Shown here: piece after piece, positions 24,234 to 35,800 of the stretch | Numbering within the stretch: position 1 is the first letter of the stretch | Layout: every line of letters starts with the position of its first letter | Assembly (NCBI GenBank): GCA_023436225.1 | Contig: JAEZKA010000035.1 | Location: forward strand, 62,001 to 126,000 | Reading direction: 5' to 3' | Length of the DNA stretch: 64,000 bases | DNA from: Bacillota bacterium | GTDB taxonomy: Bacteria > Bacillota > Clostridia > Lachnospirales > Lachnospiraceae | Position numbers and translations under genes: made by a program | Notes under the pieces: model-generated | What the model was told of the DNA's origin: nothing | The model's database searches: none | What the model saw: the letters and a program-made list of their open reading frames with translations, nothing else

Positions 24234-26588
24234 TCATTCAATGAGTATTTCAAAGGGTACCTCACCCAGCTGCTCGTTGATAATCTTTTGTTGCTCCTGA
24301 TTACAATACACCTTCTTCAAAGTCTTCACACCAAGAAGCGGGGTATAATCGGAGCATTTGGAATCCCGCAGATGAATCTGCTCTATGCAGGGTAGCTTCT
24401 CGATTCCGGTAAGGTCGAGTACTTGCCAGTACACAATATAAAGCTCGGTAAGCTTCGGATTCGATAGGTCTCCCAGATCACTGTTATTCCACATACCGCA
24501 CAAATCAAGTAAATATAAGGATTCTAGCGTTGATAACTTCGATAGATCGATCCGATCGCTACCGAAAATCTTTAATATTTTAAGATTGGTCAACTTGCTC
24601 ACTCGGTCAATTGCCCGATCAGTAATGGCATTATTTACTCCGGTCAGAATCAGATTATCTAAGGTTGTAATCTCGTCTAAACCGATGCAGTCACCCACCT
24701 TACACTCAAATAAGGATAAAAAGTATAGCTTCAATTCTTTTATCTCATATAAGCTGGTCACCTTGGTAGCACCCAGATCAAGCCCCCATAAATACGGTAG
24801 CTCCTTCAGATACTTAAGCTCGTCATTCATGATCGGATTACCTGACAGATCTAGATAGTTCAAGCCTTTAATAGAAGTAAGATGGGTCAATTCACTGATA
24901 TTGTTACTTCCAAGCCCAAGATAAGATAAATAATGCAAATTCTTCAACGGAGCAAGATCACTTATCTTTTGGTTATATAAAGCCAGCTTCTCCAGATTCA
25001 CCATATGGGAGATATCCTCAAGACTTGTAACTTCACCGTTGACAGTAAATAATTGAGTATCTGTATATTGTGAGCCAATCATATATTGATTGACACCATA
25101 GACAAAATGCTCCTCCCAACGGTTATAACGCTGCTTACCACAGATAAACAAGGAGGTAATCTGCTCCAGATCACCATAGGTCACCTTATCCTTATCTGAC
25201 TTTCCCAGTATCTCCCGTACTGCTGCTTCAATTAAGGGGGACTGAAAATCATACTCTATCTCATTATTCTTGGCAAGCGCGGGAGTCACAGCTTTCTCAA
25301 TGATCTGATCAGATTTCTTCTGTTCCATCGGTATATCCTGAACTTCCTTGCCTGTTTGTTGCGTTGCAATTTTCTGATCCTTGTTCTGAACTTCCTTTTT
25401 TTCTTTTACAGAGGGCACTTTATTTGAAGCATCTTCTTCGAATGGTATCGACTTTTGCTTCTCGTCTATCTCTAAAGTCTGGCCCGTAATATCTACTACT
25501 GCCAAATCCATGGTATCGACCGCAGTGGGTACCATCCTATCCTTCTTTTCTTCCCCGTCTGTAGCGGACCCGACTGTCTCCGGCAAAGAGAGTTCCGGTG
25601 TAAAATCGCTCGGTTTCTCTGATAAAACCGTACTGTTTAGGCTGGGATCAATACTTGGTGTTATCACTGACAAAGCCTCATTCGGCATGGACTGTTTTGA
25701 AGCAGGGTTGGATAAGCCGAGGATCAGAACTATGGCGGCGATTGAGATGATCCCTGCATAAAGAAATAAACGCCTTTTATATAGATATGGATAACGGTTC
25801 AATTTACTTTTTAAAAGCTTAACGGACGAGTAGCGATCTTTCGGCGAAAAACTGGTACACTTCTTTATAATTCTTCGAATATCTCCCGATACGGGATATT
25901 GCTTTAAATCTCTGATATCCAGATTACCGGTAGCCATATAGAACATCAGAACGCCGATGGAGTAGATATCACTGCGTTCATTCGTCTGAGCAAATCCATA
26001 CTGTTCCGGCGGTGCCGAAAATTGTGTACCCATTACAAAAGTATCCGAATCTAGCTTCCCCTGATATCTTCTTGAGATGCCAAAATCAATGAGTTTACAA
26101 TCCTTTTGTTTTGTTACAATAATATTATCCGGTTTGATGTCCCTGTGTATGATGGGTGGCTTCTGCGAGTGAAGATATTGAAGGATATCACACAGCTGAA
26201 GTGTAATCTGTAGCAGTTCCTCATATTGAAGATGACCATCTTCTGTCATCTCTACCAGCTCTGTAACGGTATAGCCCTCCACATACTCACGTATCAGATA
26301 ATTATAATCGCTTCCTTCGATATACTCGACTGCAGCAACGATACCGGGATGAGACAATTCCCTCGACAGCCGGAATTCCTCTTTCAGGCTCTCGTGACAA
26401 TGACTCGAGAGTACCTTTAATATGTACTTCTTCCAGTTTGTTTTTGAGGTCACTAAATAGACCTGTTTCTCTTCGGTCATCTTTAAACAGGCTTTTATCT
26501 CATAGCGATTTGTGATGTCTTCCAAAATATCGTGGCCCATCCAGTCACTACTGTTGTATTCCATAAAGAAATCCAATACTGTGCCCAT
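24234..26588 (-). CDS. Membrane Ser/Thr protein kinase with extracytoplasmic leucine-rich repeats
   Basis: A ~784-residue protein. Residues ~20-265 are a Hanks-type kinase with IIHRDIKPDNIIV, KLIDFGISRR and GTQFSAPPEQYG; the P-loop region is not glycine-rich (LKMTEEKQVYLVTS) although the ATP-binding Lys in YILKVLSS is present. One membrane helix (~280-300, FLYAGIISIAAIVLILGL) follows, then a low-complexity charged linker and a leucine-rich-repeat domain (~500-784; ISDLAPLKNLHYLSYLGLGS). Orientation by position suggests kinase inside, LRR outside. The ATG at 26588 has GAGG nine bases before it. It lies just after the giant surface protein, separated by a terminator. It may sense wall or surface partners. 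Confidence 0.85.
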   Translation of the reverse strand: MGTVLDFFMEYNSSDWMGHDILEDITNRYEIKACLKMTEEKQVYLVTSKTNWKKYILKVLSSHCHESLKEEFRLSRELSHPGIVAAVEYIEGSDYNYLIREYVEGYTVTELVEMTEDGHLQYEELLQITLQLCDILQYLHSQKPPIIHRDIKPDNIIVTKQKDCKLIDFGISRRYQGKLDSDTFVMGTQFSAPPEQYGFAQTNERSDIYSIGVLMFYMATGNLDIRDLKQYPVSGDIRRIIKKCTSFSPKDRYSSVKLLKSKLNRYPYLYKRRLFLYAGIISIAAIVLILGLSNPASKQSMPNEALSVITPSIDPSLNSTVLSEKPSDFTPELSLPETVGSATDGEEKKDRMVPTAVDTMDLAVVDITGQTLEIDEKQKSIPFEEDASNKVPSVKEKKEVQNKDQKIATQQTGKEVQDIPMEQKKSDQIIEKAVTPALAKNNEIEYDFQSPLIEAAVREILGKSDKDKVTYGDLEQITSLFICGKQRYNRWEEHFVYGVNQYMIGSQYTDTQLFTVNGEVTSLEDISHMVNLEKLALYNQKISDLAPLKNLHYLSYLGLGSNNISELTHLTSIKGLNYLDLSGNPIMNDELKYLKELPYLWGLDLGATKVTSLYEIKELKLYFLSLFECKVGDCIGLDEITTLDNLILTGVNNAITDRAIDRVSKLTNLKILKIFGSDRIDLSKLSTLESLYLLDLCGMWNNSDLGDLSNPKLTELYIVYWQVLDLTGIEKLPCIEQIHLRDSKCSDYTPLLGVKTLKKVYCNQEQQKIINEQLGEVPFEILIE

Positions 26589-26694
26589 AGAACTCATCCT
26601 CTGTTTAGTTTCAGTGTCTTAAGTTACTTTTTACATTAAAATCCTTAGTAAAATATGGTTAATATCTTAATCTTATTATAAATTGACAAAAAAA

Positions 26695-26732
26695 GTATAG
26701 CAACAAAATACTTTAAGTAATTTGTGCTATAC
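26695..26732. terminator. Bidirectional terminator between giant gene and kinase gene
   Basis: Nearly perfect 19-bp arms starting GTATAGCA and ending TGCTATAC, with T7 on the minus-strand side and T5 on the plus-strand side. It ends the giant surface-protein transcript before the kinase gene. The kinase may use TTGTCA / GATATT (17 bp spacing) just downstream, a weak promoter. Confidence 0.75.
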
Positions 26733-26799
26733 CTTTTTATTATCTTGATTTAGGTCTAATGTACTACCTGTTTGTAAGTATCATCCTTTCTAATCTATT

Positions 26800-26833
26800 C
26801 CAGGGGTCACTGCTACGAAGCAGTAACTCCTGG
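26800..26833 (-). other. Hairpin 44 bp past the giant gene stop
   Basis: CCAGG...ACTGCT-ACGA-AGCAGT...CCTGG forms a stable hairpin with no U-tract. It precedes the true terminator at 26695-26732 and may protect the mRNA 3' end. Confidence 0.4.
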
Positions 26834-26876
26834 TCCCCAAGTAAGAAAGACTACTAATTGTTAATATTTCAAATAA

Positions 26877-29800
26877 CTATTTGGCTTTATAGATATTGTA
26901 AAGAATTTCAGCAATCTCTGCTCTGGTTAAACTAGCTTTCGCATTAAGCTTCTTCCCACTGATGTTTAGAATTCCAGATTTGATAAGCTTCGCTATACTA
27001 GTAACCGAACTGTTTGAAACCTTGGCTGCATCATTGAATTTAGACAGATCCTTTCTGGTAGCTGATTTTAGTGACTTTTTTGATAGCTCCATGGCACTCA
27101 CTACATAAATAGCCATTTCTTCCTTCGTTATCAACTCATCAGCATAGAATTTACTCTTACTTGAACCAGACAGGATTCCAAGTTTCTTTGCTGTACCTAT
27201 TGCATTATAATTCGGATTTGTAGCCTTTACATCAGCAAAATTGGTATTTACCTCTGCTGTCAGACTCAGGGTATTCATTAGATATGCGATAAAGTCTCCT
27301 CTGGTAACCTTACCCTCCGGATCGAACTTTGTATCAGTCTTTCCATTCATGATACCCTTCGACGCAACAAACTCAATCTCAGTCTTTGTATCCAGTCCTG
27401 CAATATCTTTAAAGCTCTTCATTACATAAGCAACTGCAAACGTACTGAAGTGGGTAGTAGTAAATGTAACCATTCCGGTTTTTGCATCATATCTTCCGTT
27501 TGGTACTGTTTGAACCTTACCCTTTCCATCAATGTACCAGACGACGATATGGTCAGGATTCTTTAATTCCTTCGCAGTTGGCTTATAAGGTATCGCAATA
27601 GTTACCGGTGCATTTACATTATTCCAGGTTACTGCTTTTCCATCGGCTGAAGCTGATAATTGGATTATCGGTCTACTGCCTATTGCCTTCAAAGTCTTCT
27701 CATCCAGTTTACTCTTATCTGCTGCAGTAATAGAGATACCAAGATTGCTCTTATTCTTCACATCCTTGGAAGTAAACATGTTTCCAGGCACGGTTATTGT
27801 TCCGATTGGTGTTACTATCTGAATATTCAGCTCTTCACCACCAGTCTGCATGACGCTTACCGGCAGAATCTCCGTATAGGCTTTTACACCTTTCACCTTC
27901 TGGATCTCAATTTTGACTGTTTTGACTCCGTTTATGTCTTCCTTCGCTTCAGTAATTGCAGTATTTAATTCTGCTTCTGAAGTAGTTGCTGATGCAATAC
28001 TACCTTTCTTCACCGGTTTTTCTGTTATAAATTGGGGCTTACTCTCCGGTTTATTTGTTTCTGAAGTATCCGTTTGTGTCGGTGCTTCCGGTTTTGTCTT
28101 GTCATCCTTGTCGTCCTCGGAAGGTACTATACCACCGGGAGCTCCTCCGGGATTACCACCTCCAGGGTTACCGCCTCCAGGGTTACCGCCTCCAGGATTA
28201 CCGCCTCCAGGGTTACCGCTATTATTTGTTCTTGTAACACTGATTGTAAGCAAGGTTTCATTCCCTACCTCATCCACTGCCTTGATAAGGAAGGTGTTGG
28301 CGCCTAGTTTCAAGCTTTGTCCCGTGATGCTGAACTTCCCTACCGGATTTTCTGATATTATCAGTGTTTTATCCAGATAGATATCTGCTGTTTCATCGAG
28401 GGTTCCTGTAAGGTTGATCGTAGCATTCTCGGTCTGTGTACTGGTGGTCGAAGTAATGACAGGATTTTTTCTATCCACGGTTAAATTGATTGTTGTGCTT
28501 GCCCATCTGAGTTGCCCGCCTACTGTCTTCTTAGCTGTTATCGATATCGTATAGTTATGCTGCTCACCTGCCACACCAAGGCTTACGCTTGCACTTGCGC
28601 TGGTTCCGGTTACTGTTGCATTGACATTCACCGGTGACTGGTTATCGGTTACTTTTGTAATAATTAGTTCGTCAATATTGTCTGCTGTGATGTTCAGCGC
28701 TTTATCCGTCGCATACTTACCACCGCCATTTGCACCTGTCACATTAATTACAGGTACACTCTTGTCAATTGTAAATATTACTGTCCTTGATGATGTATTG
28801 CCATAGGAGTCTGATGAAGATACCACAAGGGTATGCTGTCCTTCCGATGAGAATACGCCCGGTTTATAGTCCTTTCCGTCCATCGTAATACTTGTATTCG
28901 GTGTATGAGGATCCGTTACACTAACCCCAATCGTCACACTATTTCCGTATACATCACCATTGCTTACACCAGTGATAGTAATGGCAGGTGCTGTAGAATC
29001 TCTTGTAACACTGATTGACTTGGCAGCTGTTGTATTACCGAAGGTATCTGTTGCGGTAACATTAATTGTATTGACAGCATTATCGGTCAGGGTAAAGACA
29101 ATAATTCCACCACCGTTCAATTGTCCCTTTGATACACCATTAATAAAGATTTCCGCATTCTCTCCGGTATTGATTGAGATGTCAACAAAGTTCCGGTTCG
29201 TATTCGTGGCTGCTGCCACAGCGGTCAGGGTTGGCGATGTAATATCAACAATATAGTTTCTTATCACTGTTGTTGAATTTCCTGCTGTATCCGAAGCTTT
29301 GATTGTAACCTCATGTTCACCGTCCCTAAGATCGAGCGGTATACTAAAGCTTACATCCAGGTTGGCTGCAGGGATACCACTGATATCCATAGAAACGCCA
29401 TCGATCAATACCTGTGTTATTGTTACATTAGGATCCGCGTCTGTAATCGATCCTTCGATCTTCATACCACCTGCATCTTTAACTGCTTTATTGATGACGA
29501 AATTAGAAGTCGTCACAGCAAGAACAGGGGCGATATTATCTTGTGCAACCTGATAGGAGGAGAACTTAGTGGTCTTGAAGATCAGATAACCTGTATCAAT
29601 TAGATAATAAGGGTCATCTACTCCCATTCCATCAATTTCTGGATCTGTAGACATAACTACTTTCGCGGTCAACGTCCTATCCACTACCCCTCTTTCATTC
29701 ACATGCATCAGTACAACACCATATAGACCTACTCCGATATAATTCTTGATTAATAGTGGTGCCGTCGGATCAATTGGTGTTCCCTGATCATTGATAAAAT

Positions 29801-32800
29801 TAAATGAAATTGCTGCTCCAATAGGTTTATAGTTTGTTATTCCATTTACATCTACTGTCTTCACAAGAATCTGCGTACTGGTATCAAATGCATTGTCTGG
29901 AATATTCATGGTTGCATTATCATTAAGAGGCAGATCATTATGTGCGGTATTCGGCGGTATATAAGTACTGGTATACGATCCTGTACCCATATTCCCTACC
30001 TCATCCAATGCTGTTGCATTTAATATATTGGTTCCTTCTATAGGCTGAGGTGTTATGACATGGTAAATCTTTTTCTGACCTGCAGGTACTGCTGTAACAA
30101 GATCAGCTGAGATGACATCTCCGTTAAATTTAACAATCGGTTGGGTTATATTTTCACTTGATGTGATTGTATAATGTGTATCATCTGTTTTCTCAACCTG
30201 TAGAACCGGTACCGTACTATCCAGCGTTCTGGTCAGCGTAACTGCATTTTGGCTCTGATTTCCTGCAAGATCAATCGCTGTAATGCTAAAGGCATTCCGT
30301 CCTTCTGTCAGCCTGATACCGTCAAAATCAAAGCTGCCACCTGCTTTTACACTGGCCTTAGCGATTACTTCTCCTGACTTTTTCAACAGTACCTTCGCAC
30401 CGGTTGTGGGACCTTCACCGGTTACGGTACCATTGATCTTAACATATTCCATTGAGGTGGTTCCGGTAGTCGGTGACGTTAAGGTTACATCTGCCGGTTG
30501 AATACTGTCAAATTCAAATACATAGACTTTTTTATCAGATACATTACCTGCCAAATCCATTGCATAGTAGAACAGAACATTAGTCCCCTGAGAAGGCGTA
30601 AGTTCCTTACTGCCTGCCGCAAAATCATCTTTTCCGTTCAAATTCCAGTGAAGGGTATCCTTTGCTCCCGCCGCCAAGGTAACTTTCATAGTCGGAGATT
30701 TGAATATTCCGTTATTTCCATCTGCTACTGCAGGGCTTGTATTGAGACTAACCAAAGGCTTGGTATTATCAATGGTTAAAGTCTTGGTATAGCTTTGAGA
30801 GGCCGAATTACCGGCTTTGTCCTTTGCACTTACCGAGATGACAAGGTCGTCAAAGCTACCGCCTTCTACATTAAACTTACCTTCATAATAGTCTTCCGCT
30901 TCGATATATTGCATCGATACCGCTGTTGTTCCGATACTAAGAATAACATCTCCGACACCACCCTGATCCGTTACCTTTGCTCTTACTGTTATGACATCAC
31001 CTGCTTTGGCAATGATATTATCTGAGTCGGGTTCGGCATTTTTTGACACACCAATTATCGAGACTGTCGGTGCAGTTTTATCAATTGTAAAATGTAATGT
31101 CTTAGTATAAGTTATCTCTTTGCTTATAAATTTCGCAATCAGAGTATGTGCCCCTGCGATAGAATAATTCCCTCCTCTAAAGGCTATACCATCGATTGTT
31201 ACTGTGGTTCCTTGCTTTTCCTGTGTTCCTTCAAAGGTAGTGAAGGATATATCCAGACCGGAGTTGACCACCATACCTTCGGTTACGCCATTTATCATTA
31301 TATTGACTGCAAGTCGGTCAATCGAAAAGCTTAACTGCTGTTCCGTAGTATTTCCTGCCGCATCCACTGCCTTTGCGGTTACCTTATAGTTGACTACCTG
31401 ATTTGCTGTTCCGCTAAAGGTATATTGACCACTGCTATTAAGAGTAATTGGTTCACCGGAAGCATTAAGTACAGTCAGATTTCCCTCATTTGTTTTAATT
31501 GTAAGTGTCACACTCTGATCTTTATAAGTAGCTCCATTGAATGCTCCCGTGATCGATATTACCGGCTTGGTCTTATCGATCGTAAAGCTCTTTGTCACTA
31601 CATTAGAAACATGGTTCATAGCATCTTTTGTCTTTGCGGTCAGAACATAATCACCATCTAAGGATATCGTGTCTCCCATGTGATAAGTAACGAGTGCTCC
31701 ACTCCTTCTTAGAGTTACCTCAGCATTGTTAAGAAGAAGCTGCTGCGAGGTAACATCATCCGTAAAGCTTATGATGGGTGTAACACCATAATGATAAACC
31801 GCATTATCCTCCACTCCACCAACCGCTACTGTAGGAGCTGAATTGTCAATGATAAATTCAACTATCTTGCTGCTGGTTTTGTCAGTATAACTGGGATTCG
31901 TAGCAACGATCTCAAGGCGGTATGCACCCGGTCCTGTTAGAGCAGGTACTCCATTCTCTTTTGTCACTACGTTTCCATTTGGCAGCTTCAGGCTTGACTT
32001 ATAGCTATAATTAGCCTGGTTACTGTATTCCGGGAGAGTATTAGTGTCCGAAGCCAGAGAAACCGAAATGGTTGCAGTTTCATATACTCCACCATTTTTA
32101 ACCCCATTTATCGTAATTACCGGGCTGCTGTTGTCCCAGACAATATCAAACGTATGGGTAACTGTCCTGATATTTCCGGCTGCATCCTTTGCTGTAGCAG
32201 TCAAAACATAATGACCTGCTTCGCGGATCGGATCACCGGTATAGGTAAGTTTTCCATTGCTTGTCGTTGCCGACAGAGTGCCTCCGTTGAGATATATCAT
32301 TCTGGTTGCTTCAACGGAATCTGCACTAAAGGTAATGATCGGAGTAATTCCATCCTGATTGTTCTTCAGTATTGTTCCATTTTGTGGATTACTGATTTCT
32401 ACCACTGGTGCAGTTGTGTCTATCGTGAAGTTGTAGGTTGTCTTTTGCTTTCTGCCGGCAATCGTAACTACTACTTCATGAGAGCCCTCCGTGCTTATTT
32501 CGGCGGAAGCCATTCCCGATCCTGTCGCTATGCTTACTCCATTGTCCGTGATAGTTAGAACTTCCCCGTCTGCAATTACATTAATTACTGCCTTCTTATT
32601 CAGTAGTGCTCCGACAAAGTTTCTTAATATACTAAATTCCTTGGTACTATTATTAAATACATCATTTTCGAAGCCTTCAAGCTTTAATCCATCCTTAGAT
32701 TTGATACCAGCTGTAGCATCATAGGTAATCTTGAAATCCTTATAATCCTTGAATATCTTGTAATCCTTCAAATGTAATGTGAGCAGGGTGCCCATCTCAT

Positions 32801-35800
32801 CCAAGACAGCTTTGTCAACTTCATAGGACGTCGATCCAACCTTAAGAGCAAAGCTGGCTGGATTGGTTGGTATCGTAGCTACGTCCAGAGGTTTACTGAA
32901 ATATAATTGTACTGATGTGCCATCTGCCGTAACTTCTGCCTTATCACAGATTGGATGCTTAAGAAGGCTTACGGTAAGATCTATGCCTGATACATGATTG
33001 CTTACGTTTATAGCCGTGGCCGAATTAAAATTAAACACTGTTCCCTTAGTACTGTAATAGCCTTTATCTTCATACAGGTAAGCAGGGTCAGAAGCATAAT
33101 TAACCTTGTAGCCATCCATGGCAGGTACGTAAATCGTATAGGTGGCACTGGTCTGACCTTCGGAAATCGATACCATCCTTTCGGCAATAATATCATCTCT
33201 TCTATTTAAGATATCGTTATTCCTGATTGCCTGAATAATCAAGCTTATTCCGCCCTGAGGTGCTGCAGAAGGCAATGTGATTGTACCGGTAATTGCCTTA
33301 CCCTTTACAAGGTTGATATCGATACCCTCATTCACATCATACTTTAACGAAAGCAATGTAGCAGCTTCCTGATAGAAGACGCTGCCGCCAACATTATAGA
33401 AGGTAGTGCAGTCCACCAGTTCCGGTCCATCATACCATAGAACGATGGATAAGTTATCCCATTCGGCAGGAACTGCTATTGTATATTCTTTTGAAATTCC
33501 GTTCGTAATCTCAAAACCGGTACCACGCCATTGATCATCCGCTTCATCCTCGGTATTCATCCCAATAAAAGCGGCAATAAATCCAGTTACTCCTCCTTCC
33601 GGAATCGAATAATCTTGTGGAAGGGATATGGTTCCAGTAATGAATTTTGCAGGAATCAGCGTCATATCAATTCCTGAACGATTTCCGGTTCCATTTACTT
33701 CTACAGCCTGTTCACGATCATAAGCAGTCTTCGTGCTTGTCTGATAAAAACCGTTGTTGATGAATGGATATCTTGGATCAATCTTGTACTCCATCGTATA
33801 CTTATCAGAAGGTGCTACTACAATCGTATACTCAACGCTTGATTTGTTCTCAGGAATGATAACACGGATGCTTCCATTCATATCATCCTTGTAATTATCA
33901 TTATCTTTATCATCATTTACGTGTATTTCCACTTCAATTCCACCCTCCGGAGCAGTCCCGGAAGGAAGACGTATAGTACCGGAGATGGCGTTGCCTTGTC
34001 TTAATTGGAGATCGATATTTTCCTGATCACCCAATTCCACATTTACCATATCCGCTTCGGCAAGTGTATCAACACTCTTGTCGGTACTGTAAAAATTCGA
34101 AGTATTCAGAAGGCCTAAGCCTCCACACCAGGTCTCTATATAATACGTTCCGAGCTCCTCGGGTACGATAATGGAATAATCTGCTGAGTTTGCTCCTCCC
34201 TGGAACACTATTTCAGTACCGAAGTATGGATCATCCTCCGGATTATCAGGAGTATTATTATCATTCCATGCAGCTATCCAACCGCTGAAGCCTTCTGCAG
34301 GAGCATTGACCCCATTAGGAAGAGTGATGGTACCGGAGATTCTTCTGCCCGGCTTCAAACTGAAATCATGTGCTACTGTATCACTGTTTCCGTCTCTGTT
34401 TATCGTGATGTCAATACCATCTGAATCGATAAAGGGTAATCCCTTTGGCGAAGTAGCAAACGCCCTATATTCTCCCGGCATCAAACCGAATATTCCATAT
34501 TTGCCGTTGCTATCTGCATTAAAGCCTTGATAACTATCATCTTGTATATTCTTTACATATACATATGCGTATGGTACAGGTCGTCCTGCAGCGTCCTTTA
34601 CCGTTCCGGTAAGCTGTTCCTTATCAATCAGATTGAAATGAGCATACCCTACATAAATCTCATTTCCACCTTCCTCTACCTTATAGACCATGATGGAGCA
34701 ATGACCGACCCAATTGATATTCTCAGCAAAAGAGAAGGTTACGGATTGATCCGTTACATCACTTGCTGCTGGAGTAACAACATAATCTGCTCTGCCATAA
34801 TTCCAATCCGGATGAATATAGATTTTTAAAGCATCTCCGGCCTTCCAAGGAACATCACTGCCATCGGCTAAGGTCAGGGTGACAGATTTATTCGCCAAAG
34901 CATTTGCTGTGTAATAGGTAGGTGTAGCCGTCAATACATCAACGGATCTAAATCTACCATCGTTTGGCAGACTGATCTCCTGATTATTCTTATAATAAAG
35001 CTTTAATATGTATTCTCCGGGTGCGAATCTCATATCATCTAAGTTGAACACAATATTATTATCCAAATAGTATGGATTATTACAGGTCAACAATAGCTTT
35101 GTTCCGGTAGAATCATAGATTTCCGCCTTTGTGGTTCCGTCCATATAGACGTTCAGCTTCTGCCCATATATCTGGATATCCGGTGACTCCTCCGTAATGC
35201 CTCCAATACCGTCTGCACTGGGATAGCCAACATATAAATTGCCCTTGGCGAAAAGCTGGTTTTCGACATAAACCATAATGCTACAATAATAATCATAGCC
35301 AATACCAAGGTCAGGTAAGGTCACAGTCATGGTGTTATCTTCTGTAATCGTTTCCTCCAGTGCATCGTACGAGCCATCCGGTTTATACAGTCTGACTGCT
35401 ACCTTGTCGGAGGAAGGCCATTGATATCTGTTATCGTCACTGTAAACCTCAAGCTTCAGAACCTTTCCTTTGGCATCCTCCGGTGTTACGCCTAGTGGAA
35501 CCACATTCAGCCCGTTCAGGATATAAAAACCATCCGTAGAAGGAGTTTCATTTACAAGCTCCTTATTGTCATAGAAAAGTTTAAGACTGTATTTCCCTGC
35601 GGAAAGCCGAATATTTCCATTGATTGCAACACAAAGATTACCTTCATCCTTATCCTCATCGTATCCGCCATCAAAGAAGAAGTTCTCTCCTCCAGTTATC
35701 AACTTTCCTACCTCATTATTGTTCTGATCATAGATCCGGGCACTCAGCTTGTTAAAATCTTTGATACCGGATTGATTTATGACATGAACCGAAATTCTGT

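Noticed and set aside
26800..26833. Main intrinsic terminator of the giant gene
   Set aside because: It is a stable hairpin but lacks a U-tract; the real terminator appears to be at 26695-26732.
28150..28218. CRISPR-like tandem array
   Set aside because: The 15-bp units are head-to-tail with no spacers and translate to GGGNP in the giant protein.
27913..28380. Proline-rich plus-strand ORFs opposite the GGGNP array
   Set aside because: They are mirror frames of the Gly-Asn-Pro repeats in the giant gene and have no start signals.
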